Assembly: GCA_002104945.1 (NCBI GenBank)
Contig: MCFH01000012.1
Location: forward strand, 496,001 to 560,000
Direction of reading: 5' to 3'
Source: Piromyces finnis
Lineage: Eukaryota > Neocallimastigomycota > Neocallimastigomycetes > Neocallimastigales > Neocallimastigaceae
Length of the DNA: 64,000 nt
Shown here: positions 38,834 through 50,089 of the stretch, piece by piece
How positions within the stretch are numbered: the stretch's first letter is position 1
Layout of the letters: each line of letters begins with the position of its first letter
Program-made: the position numbers and the translations under genes
Notes under the pieces: generated by a model
Told to the model about the DNA's origin: nothing
The model's database searches: none
The model's input: only the letters and a program-made list of their open reading frames with translations

Positions 38834-41305
38834 TTAGTTTTCTTCTTTCTTTAAAATCTTTCTGAAGGAGAATGGAACAAACTTGTAACCTTCACCCTTG
38901 TAGAATTTACTGTTGAATTCGACCCAGTGTAAACGAAGGGCGTGAAGGAAAGCGGAAAGACCTTCCATAATTAATAAAATAGCAACAGTTAAACCTAACC
39001 AGGCACCGATGATAAGGAATAAAGCAATACCCTTAATGACAACGTTTAAGTCCATCTTAAGAACATTGTTTAATAACATATCCCATAAAACTTCAGATAA
39101 TTGACCGTGAGCAAGAGATAAGGCCCAGAGACGAAGGTAAGAAGCAGTGTGAGAAATACCAGAAAGACAATATTCAATGGTGTGGACAGCTTGGTTAATG
39201 AAAGCATCAGCGAAAGACCATTCTGGCTTCTTGTAGTCACGTTCAGAAATAGCAACAACTTCGTTTTCAATTGGTAATTCTTCAACAGTCTTCTTGTTGG
39301 CAATCTTTTGGGCAATTGGCTTACCTAATAATAAGATTGGGATGGAAACAACGGCAATAAGTAATAAGACAAGTTGAATAATACCTTGACCATTGTATAA
39401 CTTTTCTTCTTCGTTAACAGAACCTGGACTTAAGAACATATTGATAAGCATGTTCATTAAACTTGGTGGGTTAGCACCAGACCAGTCAGTGCACCACTTG
39501 TAGACAATACAGAAAGCGAGATAACCAAAGATACTTCCCATGTATAAAAGTTCTGGAATGAAGACAAGAAGAATGCTGCTAATAGACTTACGGTGGGTGT
39601 AGTTGAAGAAAGAGATAATAGTACCGAAAAGCATGTGAATAACACCAAGAACAACAGATAACTTCATCTTGTATGAGTTTTGGAAAAGTAACTTGTTTTC
39701 AGCACTAACCCAGGCTGGATCTAAACCAAAGGCGTAGACATTACCACTGATGTGGTTACCAACTTGGTTAACAAAGGTACCACGTTCTTCTTCTTCAAAT
39801 GGATCAGAAGTGGCAACAAAGTCAAAGTTTTTAGTGTTGAAGATACTAAGTGGCTTAGAGAAACAATCGTTGTAAACTAAACCAGTGAAAATGGAGAATA
39901 AACCCATAAGTAAGATGACGTAACGACCGCTGAAGACCATATCAAAGATTTCATTCTTGAAGTTAGCTAACTTCTTTTCGAAGAGAACCATAGCTAAAGC
40001 GGCAAGGAACATGAGAACACCATGACCAAGATCACCAAACATAACGGCGAATAAGAATGGGAAAGTAATGATAGTGTAGAGAGCTGGGTTAATTTCTCTG
40101 TAGTTAGCAACACCATAAGAATCGACAATACTTTGGAAACACTTGGTGAATTTGTTGGTAACATTGTAAGTTGGTGGAACGGACTTGTAAGTAACTTCGT
40201 TCATAATTGGAGTAACATTGGAACCAGTAGATTCAGCAGCTTCACGAATACGTTGTTGAATTTCTGGAATCTTGTTAGTTGGAACCCAACCTTCAGCAAT
40301 CATACTGTTCTTATCAGTCTTTAATAAGTTCATAACATGGTAGATGGCCTTTTCCTTACGAACAACAGTGTTCCAGGCATCAATGTTCTTAGCAATATCT
40401 CTTAACTTGTTCATACGAGTATCTCTAGTGTTATTTAAGACTTGATCTAAATCTTCAATTCTAGCTAAAACTTCAATAGATTCTTCGTTACGTTGTTCAG
40501 CAGATTCAGAAACTGGGTAAACAGTAGCACCACAACTTTCACATAACTTCTTAATCTTGTTTAATAAAACTTGACCGTGAACGAAAACGATGAAGACGTT
40601 CTTTTCAACTAATTCATTAGTTTCTGGGTCCTTGATTGGTTCTTCAATTTCAGCGTTCTTCATGTATAAGTTACCACGGAGCATACGCCATAAAAGTCTT
40701 TCAAAACTGTTAATCTTAGTTCTTGGGATAACACCGGCAACAAAGGAAACAGTAGACTTCTTACCAGCTTCTAAATCAGCGGCATTATTTTCTTCCTTTA
40801 ATAAACCAGTAGTGCTTTCAGATGTTAAGTTGTTTTCTTGAATATCCTTAACATTACTGCTTTCAAAGAATTCATCAGTAACCTTGATAACATGTCTCAT
40901 TTCAGTAAGTTCAAGATAACGCTTATCTAAAGTACGTTGGTTTTCATTTAATTCAATGACAACCTTTTCAGTTTCAGAAATCTTTTGTTCTAAGTCTTCA
41001 AGTTCCTTTGGAGAACTGGTAGCGCCAGTAGCTTCAGCCTTGGCGATCTTAATATCTTCTCTTTCAATTTGGCTCTTTAAGAAACGAATTTGACGAGAAA
41101 CTTCATCGTAGTGACGGATATCAGATACAAAAGTACGTTGGAAAGCGTTAACATCCTTGTTTAAATCTCTGAATTGAACTAAACCAAGTTCACCTAAAGC
41201 CCCAATAGTTTGCTTTGAAATTTCAGATGGAATGTAGAATTGGGCTAAAGACATAACATCTGATCTAAGGAAAGTGGTTTCTGGTAATTTATTTTCGGAA
41301 GCCAT
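38834..41305 (-). CDS. V-type H+-ATPase subunit a (Vph1/Stv1 family)
   Basis: A single uninterrupted frame of 823 residues (yeast Vph1 has 840). Subunit a forms the proton half-channels of the membrane Vo sector that acidifies vacuoles and Golgi/endosomes. The N-terminal cytosolic half begins with the family signature (FLRSDVMSLAQFYIPSE..ALGELGLVQFRDLN), continues with a long coiled-coil stretch, then AEGWVPT. The C-terminal half has about eight membrane segments, with MFGDLGHGVLM, the channel segment HTASYLRLWALSLAHGQLS (Arg725, matching the essential Arg735 of Vph1) and HALRLHWVEFNSKFY (second conserved Arg791). All expected key residues are present. It lacks introns, unlike most genes here, and uses more G/C-ended codons, consistent with strong expression. 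Confidence 0.97.
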   Translation of the reverse strand: MASENKLPETTFLRSDVMSLAQFYIPSEISKQTIGALGELGLVQFRDLNKDVNAFQRTFVSDIRHYDEVSRQIRFLKSQIEREDIKIAKAEATGATSSPKELEDLEQKISETEKVVIELNENQRTLDKRYLELTEMRHVIKVTDEFFESSNVKDIQENNLTSESTTGLLKEENNAADLEAGKKSTVSFVAGVIPRTKINSFERLLWRMLRGNLYMKNAEIEEPIKDPETNELVEKNVFIVFVHGQVLLNKIKKLCESCGATVYPVSESAEQRNEESIEVLARIEDLDQVLNNTRDTRMNKLRDIAKNIDAWNTVVRKEKAIYHVMNLLKTDKNSMIAEGWVPTNKIPEIQQRIREAAESTGSNVTPIMNEVTYKSVPPTYNVTNKFTKCFQSIVDSYGVANYREINPALYTIITFPFLFAVMFGDLGHGVLMFLAALAMVLFEKKLANFKNEIFDMVFSGRYVILLMGLFSIFTGLVYNDCFSKPLSIFNTKNFDFVATSDPFEEEERGTFVNQVGNHISGNVYAFGLDPAWVSAENKLLFQNSYKMKLSVVLGVIHMLFGTIISFFNYTHRKSISSILLVFIPELLYMGSIFGYLAFCIVYKWCTDWSGANPPSLMNMLINMFLSPGSVNEEEKLYNGQGIIQLVLLLIAVVSIPILLLGKPIAQKIANKKTVEELPIENEVVAISERDYKKPEWSFADAFINQAVHTIEYCLSGISHTASYLRLWALSLAHGQLSEVLWDMLLNNVLKMDLNVVIKGIALFLIIGAWLGLTVAILLIMEGLSAFLHALRLHWVEFNSKFYKGEGYKFVPFSFRKILKKEEN

Positions 41306-43134
41306 TTTCTGTCTTGAATATTTATTTTATATTAAATTAAAATATATATATAAACCTATATTTAATAACAAAAAAGAAATAATCTGTTAATATCAAGCAG
41401 TAATTATAAACTTTTAATTTTTTTGTAAATTTTATTAAATTATTTCAAATTTCTAATTATCCATTTCTTAATTATTTATTCATTCATTTCTAATCATCTA
41501 TCTTCTATTTAACTCTTTTCTAATCATTTATTTATTTCTTTATATCTATTTCACCTATTCAATTATTTATCTATTCCACTTTATCAAATGTATAATTTTT
41601 TCTCTTTTTTTATATATTATTAAAAAAAAAAAAGATATATTTACAACTATACAACTTTAAATCTGAATGGAATGTATAAATAAATAAATAAATAAATTAG
41701 GTAATTTTTCTTTACTTCTATATATGACAATCTTTTAAAACTATATAAATAATCAATTATTAATAAAACGGTTTAAATTTAATATTTTAATATTTTATAA
41801 TAAAAATATGTAGATTTACTTTTTTTTTTTAATGCGTATTTATGTTTTTCTTTTTTTTTTTTTAAATTGACATTAATACTTTTTATTATTTTATTTTATT
41901 TTTTTTTTGTTCTGTTTTTATTTTATATTTTTATTTTTTTTATTTCAATAAAATTCAAAACAGTGAAAATAAAAAAATAAAAAAAATGTAAATTTTTATT
42001 TTTTTTTTTTTTTTTTTTTTGGATTTAGAAGGAAAAAAAATTTTTTTTTTACCTTTAAATTATTTTTTGTTGAACAATTAAATCAAATAAAACCATTCAA
42101 TTAAAATCAATTAAATCTAATATATTTACAATAAATTTACAATATATTAATTTATATAGTAATATATTGTTAATGAAATTATTTGACAATAATCGAGAAG
42201 ATAAAAAAAATTGCAAATGAATAAAATAAAAATCAATAAAAAAAGGCCTAAAATTTTTAATCAATTAATTAAAAAAATTTTATTTATTCATCCTCTAATT
42301 TTGATAAAAGAATAAAGGATGATCTATAATTAGGATTAGGATTGTAATAAGAAAGGATCTAGGTATTATCACAAATAATAATAATAGAAAGTAGATTGAT
42401 AAAAAGTAGAAATATAGCAATAGCAATAGCAATAATATAAAACAGTATTTTATGAATTCTTAATAGCTGCAGCAATTATGCAATAATTATACCCACTCCC
42501 ATTACTTTATCAATGTTATTTTTGTATTTATCAATGATTTATCAAACTTTTAAATAATTAAATGATAAAATTTATGTACATTATGATAATGTAATGCAAA
42601 TGTAAATGTAAATCATTCATTTGCTACATTTATATGCTACAAATGCATTTATCTATAATTTGATTGGTAGTTGAAATGTTTATACATTTGATTGGGGAAA
42701 AGTACTACACTATTTTTAAAGTTTACGTCATTTAATATATGAGAATAGTATATGTTTATATATTATTTTAATACTAATATTTCTATAATTTCATATATTA
42801 TAAATACTTTATTTTAAATTAAAATTTAAATTAAATTAATTAATGAGAATTTATGCAAACAAACAAAAATAAATAAATAGAAAGATGAATAAATAATAAA
42901 ATACAAAATATATAATTAATGTAACACGATATGTAGTAATATAATGTAATAGTAATTAATAATAATTAATAATAATTAGTTTTTTATTATATGTAATATT
43001 AATTAGTAATTAAATAATGTTTATTAATAATAAATATTAAGGTTTTTTAATAAATAATAAAAGAAATGAATTAATAAATCTATTTACCTTAATAAATAAT
43101 ATTAAATAATATTAAATATTAATTAATAATAAAT
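41306..43134. other. Intergenic, V-ATPase upstream region
   Basis: 5' flank of the V-ATPase gene (minus strand), A/T-rich with T runs near 41999-42020 and short repeats such as ATTTA near 41460-41560. No gene or RNA seen. The right end merges into TAATA-type sequence that leads into the satellite. Confidence 0.55.
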
Positions 43135-44010
43135 ATTAATTAATAATAATAGTAATAATAATAGTAATAATAATAGTAATAGTAATAGTAATAGTAATAG
43201 TAATAGTAATAGTAATAGTAATAGTAATAGTAATAGTAATAGTAATAGTAATAGTAATAGTAATAGTAATAGTAATAGTAATAGTAATAGTAATAGTAAT
43301 AGTAATAGCAATCGGTAATAGTAATAGCAATCGGTAATAGTAATAGCAATCGGTAATAGTAATAGTAATAGTAATAGTAATAGTAATAGTAATAGTAATA
43401 GTAATAATAATAGTAATAGTAATAGTAATAGTAATAGTAATAGTAATAGTAATAGTAATAGTAATAGTAATAGTAATAGTAAAGTAATAGTAATAGTAAT
43501 AGTAATAGTAATAGTAATAGTAATAGTAATAGTAATAGTAATAGTAATAGTAATAGTAATAGTAATAGTAATAGTAATAGTAATAGTAATAGTAATAGTA
43601 ATAGTAATAGTAAATAGTAATAGTAATAGTAATAGTAATAGTAATAGTAATAGTAATAGTAATAGTAATAGTAATAGTAATAGTATAGTAATAGTAATAG
43701 TAATAGTAATAGTAATAGTAATAGTAATAGTAATAGTAATAGTAAAGTAATAGTAATAGTAATAGTAATAGTAATAGTAATAGTAATAGTAATAGTAATA
43801 GTAATAGTAATAGTAATAGTAATAGTAATAGTAATAGTAATAGTAATAGTAATAGTAATAGTAATAGTAATAGTAATAGTAATAGTAATAGTAATAGTAA
43901 TAGTAATAGTAATAGTAATAGTAATAGTAATAGTAATAGTAATAGTAATAGTAATAGTAATTAGTAATAGTAATAGTAATTAGTAATAGTAATAGTAATT
44001 TATTGTTAAA
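43135..44010. repeat. TAGTAA hexanucleotide satellite, about 870 bp
   Basis: Around 140 copies of the hexamer TAGTAA. Occasional one-base slips (near 43482, 43612, 43684, 43744, 43961) shift the phase, and a variant block near 43308-43350 repeats AGCAATCGGTAATAGTAAT three times. Frames through it read only poly-Leu/Tyr or Ile-Thr repeats and are not genes. Flanks are TAATAAT-rich. Confidence 0.95.
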
Positions 44011-44166
44011 TAATACAATTACATAATTACATATTATCAACCTTTTATTGTATACAATTTAATATGGAGTATGTAATAATAAATTAAAAAAAATAATAAT
44101 AAATTTCGTATAAATAATTAATAATTTTCAATAATATTTTTTTTTCTTTAAAAAAACAAAAACAAA

Positions 44167-44367
44167 ATGAATGAACAAGTAGATAAAAAGACTTTAATTT
44201 ACCAAAGTATTTTAGGAATAGCTTCTTTAATTATTACTACTATTTTATTTGCATTGGATAAAGATATATTTGCTTATGGATTTGTAATTATTACTCTCAT
44301 AGCACAAATTGCATTTCCATTCACTTTATCAAATGGAAAACCTTTAGGAATGATAAGTAAAGTATAA
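44167..44367 (+). CDS. Small two-helix membrane protein
   Basis: ATG-initiated frame of 66 residues, preceded by an A-rich leader (AAAAACAAAAACAAA) like those before other starts here. The product has a polar N-terminus, a first hydrophobic helix (SILGIASLIITTILFAL), a short charged turn (DKDIF), a second helix (FVIITLIAQIAFPFTL) and a short polar end. Composition and clean start suggest a real gene, but I do not recognise a family. No introns are needed. It sits just right of the hexanucleotide satellite. Confidence 0.5.
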   Translation: MNEQVDKKTLIYQSILGIASLIITTILFALDKDIFAYGFVIITLIAQIAFPFTLSNGKPLGMISKV

Positions 44368-45538
44368 AAATTTTAAAAATGGTAGCAATGCACAAATGCA
44401 ACAGATATTATTTTATTAATTAAAAGCTTTGCTTATATATAAAAAAAAAAGCAAAACTTGTTTATATAAGCTTTATAATTATAATTTGACAGGAAAAAAA
44501 AAGTATAAGACAAATAGTATGGTGATTTACTAATAAATATGTATATAATAAGTATATATTTGATTCCTTTTTTAAAAGGAAAGGCAATCATTTTGAATCT
44601 TATTTGTATTAGAAAAATGTCTTTTTTTACTGTCAATAAATATTTTCGACATTTTTTTAAAAAAAAATAAATGATAAATATTAAAAATTATAATAAATAT
44701 CGATTTTTAATATGAAATAAAAATACATTAAATAAAAAGTATATGTATTAAGTAAATAACAATTAGTAATAAATAATTATTACTTTATACAAAATAAATA
44801 AATAAATAAAAATTGTTTAAAACAACTTTTTTTAAAAAAAAAATGGTAGCGATAAATGATTAATGAATTACTGTTTATTATGTAAACAAGTGTATGGACA
44901 ACTTCTAAATAACTTATATACATTTATACAATAATTGAATCATTATTTAAAAGTATGGTTAATAATATAAATAAGATTAAACTGTATTTTTACTAATTGT
45001 AATAGTTTTAGTCAGATTCAAGCAGGTTCTAAACAGTTCTACTTTTACTGCCTTTTTTTTTGTAAATAAAATACACATAAATTTAATATAAAATTTAATA
45101 TAAAATTTAATATAAAAAGTTTTTTTAAATTTTCATTGGCTTAAATCAAATTTAATTTAAATTAATAAAATCTTCATTTAAAACAAATTAAAATGGATGC
45201 AAGTTTTGATGGGTAGGTTTTATAGTTTAAAGCAAGGGTGAAATTTTATAGAATATTAATAATAATAAGAAGAAGAATTGAAAAAATATATATCATAGAG
45301 TTAAATAATATATTGTAAAGTCATATAGTAACAAAAAAAAATGAAAATAAAATGAATGTTTCTTAACTATATTACTTGAAAGAACATTTATATATTTTAA
45401 AAAAATAAAGTTTTATTATTCCTATAAAATATTTCCAAAGTAAAAAAAAAAAAAAAAAAAAAAGGCATCTTTGAAAAATATAATTTTTTTTTATAAAATC
45501 TATGGAATGTGTGTATAAATAGAGTTAATTAATAGTAC

Positions 45539-45613
45539 AAAATTAAGATACTGCAGGAAAATACTACGGAAAGTCAAGCTTCCTCCACTTTTCTTACACG
45601 TATCTTAATTTTT
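45539..45613. ncRNA. Unexplained long hairpin, possible structured RNA
   Basis: A perfect 13-bp inverted repeat (AAAATTAAGATAC at 45539-45551; GTATCTTAATTTT at 45600-45612) encloses about 48 nt of GC-richer sequence. That inner part can continue the stem (GAAAA/TTTTC, then GGAA/TTCC). On the plus strand it ends in a T5 run, which would suit Pol III termination, but no A or B box is evident. It could also be a small inverted-repeat element. I do not recognise it. Confidence 0.35.
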
Positions 45614-45818
45614 AACAAGGCCTCTTTTAAATATATAATTTAAAAAAAAAATTATATTTATCAAAGATACCCTTTTTTTTTCTAAGAAAGCTATTGATAA
45701 TATTCAATCTTTTATAAAATATTTTATATTTTCAAAATAATAATCAATATTATAAAGTAATGTTGTTTTGTCAATTTTAATATAATCATTTAACTATCTC
45801 TTTTATTTATTTATTTAC

Positions 45819-46009
<191 letters not shown>

Positions 46010-46704
46010 AATTACAATTATAAACAATAAATAATGAATTACTGTAGTATTTATATTTAATTTTTACCAATTTAAAAAATAATAATATTATTAGTAATAT
46101 AATTTATTATATATATATTAAAAAATACCAAATAATAAATAATTAAATATATATTAGAAAAAAAAAAAAAACATAATCTTTTTTTAACTATTTTTTAATA
46201 TAATTTTATACTCTTATTATTATTGTGGTATTTTTTTAGTCTATCTTTTTAACTTAATAAAAAAATTTTGTAAAAAAAACTTTTGAAAATAAATAATAAT
46301 AATAATAATAATATGGGAAACTTTCATAAAATAAACAGTTTAATATGAAATAGTTAAAAATAATAGCAAAATAATATAAAAATATTATTAGAATTATTAA
46401 TAAATAGTATAGATAATAATATTAACAATGGATAATATGATGGTATGATATATATTTTTTTTTTATTCCGTTAATATAAAATTTATAAATGTAAATATAC
46501 ATATATAAAAAAAATATCATTTATATTATACTTTTATCTATGGTATAATTACCTTAATACAGCATATATAATAATAATATAATATATATTATATATATAT
46601 ATTATTTATCATTTTAAACTTTTATTATATATAAAAAAATAAAAAAATAAAACTTTTATTCATTTCAACAATTTTATTATTAAATATTCTATCTACATTT
46701 TTAG

Positions 46705-46749
46705 GTACGGTTTATAAGGTAAAAGCTGATTCTTATTTAAATGTTACTT
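46705..46749 (+). pseudogene. Truncated SH3b domain start, plus strand
   Basis: Directly after a TTTTTAG acceptor-like site the sequence reads (G)TVYKVKADSYLNV, the typical first strand of a bacterial-type SH3b domain, which normally continues RSGP. Here it runs into T-rich sequence and a stop. Forty bases on, the remains of an SH3b/lysozyme gene begin on the opposite strand. I infer a broken or inverted copy of the same kind of gene. Confidence 0.45.
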
Positions 46750-46789
46750 TTTTTTCATTTTTACTTAAAAAAAAATAATTGTATTATTT

Positions 46790-47395
46790 TCTGGCATAAG
46801 CATATTAACATTCATCTCACTTGATCTTTTGTAGTTTTTCATAAAACAACCTGCTAATAATTCAGGAGTTCCATTACTCTTACTAAATTGAGAAAGAGTT
46901 ATTGAACAACTTGATGTTTTATCATATTGAAGACCATTATCAAATTCATATTGACATTGAGTTTGAAAACTTTTATAATTTTATCCTTTACCACTTGCCC
47001 AATTCTTAATCATCGATCCTGAAATCCATTGAACAAGACCATAACTATTACTGCTATCCTTACTCTTTTTTTTCGGCACTGGGGTTAAGAGTAGATTCAT
47101 GTTCCATATTTCCGAGTAAACTACTAATAGCATTTTTGTTTCAACCTTTAACTGTAAAGAAATTATAAACTTTAGTAGCCACATCAATTTGAGTTTGTGT
47201 CCTAGAGGAGATCACTAAAATAAGTTGATAGACTTAGTTTTAAGTATTTTGTAGAGGCATAACCTCTATTAGTAACATACCAACCATAATTCCATGGATC
47301 AATACCAAAAACTTGAACGACAATATCTTTAGGTAATGGTATTTTGTGATGGACCAGTTCTACTTCATCTGTTGTTATAATGAAATTCTGACCAT
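46790..47395 (-). pseudogene. SH3b + phage-tail-lysozyme-like gene, broken
   Basis: Read leftward from 47395 after an ACAG acceptor. The C-terminal part of an SH3b domain comes first (VVQVFGIDPWNYGWYVTNRGYASTKYLKLS), then, after a likely intron ending near 47204, a lysozyme-like domain: ATKVYNFF, a TGA (47141-47143), AISSLLGNMEHESTLNP with the family's catalytic-type Glu, a frameshift near 47069, SYGLVQWISG, a TAA (46981-46983), then QTQCQYEFDNG to the end. Such SH3b/peptidoglycan-hydrolase pairs are bacterial or phage in origin, and gut fungi are known to have acquired many bacterial genes. Two stops and a frameshift make this copy inactive. An intact version would be a secreted wall hydrolase acting on bacterial peptidoglycan. 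Confidence 0.75.
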
Positions 47396-49510
47396 CTGTA
47401 GAGTAATTAAATAAGAAATATGTACATATCTTTTATAAAATTTTACCCAACCATTATTGGTAATAGTAGTGGAATATATATATTGATTATTTAATTTTTT
47501 TCTCTTTCTTTAATAAGTTTTAAGAAAATTAAAATTAAATTGAACATAAAGTAAATTTAAAATATAATAATAAATTGAAACAACACATGTATTATATAAT
47601 AAAAATAAAAATAGTTATAATAAACATAATAGGAATAAGTCGCTTTTTTTTTTTAAACTTTTTTTTTTTTGTGTGTGGGTTAAATAAATATACACACCTA
47701 ACCCATATATAAACAATTTTTATAATCTAACCATCACAAAGCTAATTAAGTATATATAATACACTAAAAAAAAAAAGCCAAAAAATTTTTAAAATATAAA
47801 AAAGAAAACACATCATATATTACTATTTAATGATTTAGAAATATTATATTATATTTCTTTAATCTTAAAAGTTGAATTATCTCTTAAAAGACCATTAGTT
47901 ATTTCATTTCTAATAATCTTTATTTTTTTATATTCAAGTAATAGTATTTTGGGTAGAGATGAAAAAAATAATTCTTTTTTTTTATTGCTAATGATAGTTC
48001 CTACACTCATTTTTTTTCCATACCATTCATTCTTTTCTTTATTATGAAGTATGCTATTCAAAATGACTTTCACTTTATTATTTAGTAAAATTTCATTACA
48101 ACAACATTCTAATAACATTCTAATTAAAATTTATAACATCCTTCTTAAAGCATTTTTTATACTATTCTTTTTTTATCATTCTCTTTATCACATCATTTTT
48201 ATGATAATTTTAGGCAGAATAAAAAAAGGCCGTTTCCTTTTTTAATTTATTCCAATAAAAAAGTTTTATTTTTGTTTTTTATATTTAATTGCCTTTTATG
48301 CAAAATATTATTTATTAAAGTTTCTTTATTTTTTATATTATTTAAAGTTTTACATCCTCATTAGTAACTTTAATTAATAAATAAATGTTGAGTTTTTTTT
48401 TATGCAACCATTTCATTTATTCTCACCAATAATATTCATTCAATAGTATGATTAAAGTTACACAAAATATCTTTAATTTTCTATCTCATTTATTTTAATT
48501 TTTCTTATATTACATTATATTCTAATATATATCCATGCAATAAATTATTCATGTGAGAAAGTGATAACATTACTGAAAATCATCTTATTGCTTAGAATTG
48601 TGTTTAATAATTAATTTAATTTTAATTCAATTATTATATATATTAATGTATAATCATTAATATATAAGCATCCATTTAAAAGTTTAACATTTTTTATTCC
48701 AGATAAAAGTTTTTTAACGTGCTTTATATTTAGTAAACATCCACCATCCACACACCACTTTTATGCCAACAAAAGTAGTGCCATGCCTACTATCAGTCAA
48801 GGTAGAAGAACTTAAAATATATATTATCTATTGATGATTTACACTATGATTATTATTGTGTGTGTATGGTATTATTGTGTATAATACTATAGCTACACTT
48901 TATGTAACTATTATTCTTTTCAAGTGGTGGTGGTATAATACTAGCATTACAACCCAATAAATTTAATACATTTTAATACGTTTCAATACATACAATTTTT
49001 ATTGAAAGATGTCATCCAAAACGTTTAAAAACCAATTTCTAATAAAAAGTTTTTTTTTTAAATAATGATGTTAGTATTATTTCTTTTCTTTTTTTTAATT
49101 TCTATTCATAAAGTAGAGATAGTATAATTCCTTATTAAATATTCAGTGTTTTTATTCTTTCAATTACAAGGTAAATTACTGCTTTTTTCTTAAAATAAAA
49201 AGGACGGTTTATGCCATCATCAGCAGCAATATTCATTTTTTTTTCTCATTTTCATTTATGTTTCAAAGATTTTAATTTAATTTAAATATATTATAAAATA
49301 TATTACAATATATTCAGTTCAATGGATAATTTATATTAAACTTATTTTAATAATAAATGCTCAACTTGGCCTTCATTGAATTATTAATTCATTTACTTTT
49401 TATTTATACTATAATTATTTCATTCACCAACTTTAATTATTATGATTTATTTATATATTAATAATTCATTCATTGAATTATCATGACACGGAAAATGAAA
49501 AAAATTTAAA

Positions 49511-49544
<34 letters not shown>

Positions 49545-50089
49545 TCTTTTTTTTTATTTTGAACTTTTTTCCAAAAAAGAAAGAAAGAAAAAAAGTTTTG
49601 CTAATAAAATTGTTTTTAATTCTACAAATATCAATGGGAATATAAAAAAACAAAAACAACTAAAAAGAAGAAAAAGAAAAAAGAAGAAAAAAAAATAAAT
49701 ATTTAATAATAATAATAATAATAATTAAATAATAATAATTAAATAATAATAAATCAAAATCAAAATTTAAAAAATCAAAAAATCAAAAAATTATAAACTA
49801 ATAGAAAAAAAAAAAGTAATATTATTATCAAACAAAATAATAATAAATTAATAACAAATATATAATAAAAATAACAAATAATACACTTTGTCTTTCTTTT
49901 TTTTTTTTTTTTAACTATATTATTATTATGATAATAATTAATTAAAAAAAAAGAAAAGAAATTTTAAAATAATAATAAATACTATTCATTATATAAAATA
50001 AAATAAAAAAAGTATTTCATAATTATCAAAAACAAAAATAAAAACAAAACAAAACAAAGGCAAAACAAAAACATCATATCTTATCCAAA
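47396..50089. other. Intergenic, 2.7 kb
   Basis: 47420-47480 may hold a further 5' SH3b remnant on the minus strand (a frame reading TTITNNGWVKFYK). 48740-48830 is moderately complex, with a short inverted repeat AGTAG/CTACT. The rest is A/T rich, with an A-rich leader from 49670 to the next gene. Only the weak frame at 47849-48118 looks protein-like. Confidence 0.45.
47849..48118 (-). CDS. Doubtful 89-residue hypothetical protein
   Basis: ATG-initiated minus-strand frame with non-repetitive composition (for example NKEKNEWYGKKMSVGTIISN and IIRNEITNGLLRDNSTFKIKEI). No signal peptide, membrane helix or recognised domain. It could be the last exon or a relic of a larger gene. Support comes only from frame length in a very A/T-rich context. 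Confidence 0.25.
   Translation of the reverse strand: MLLECCCNEILLNNKVKVILNSILHNKEKNEWYGKKMSVGTIISNKKKELFFSSLPKILLLEYKKIKIIRNEITNGLLRDNSTFKIKEI

Noticed and set aside
43123-44040. Long poly-Leu/Tyr minus-strand frame
   Set aside because: Entirely produced by the TAGTAA satellite. All three frames stay open because the unit has no stop on that strand.
45193-45214. MDASFDG followed by GTAGGT, like a tiny first exon
   Set aside because: No downstream coding sequence on the plus strand for over 1 kb.
49447-49659. Lys/Phe-rich minus-strand frame
   Set aside because: Spans long T runs; composition is that of homopolymers.
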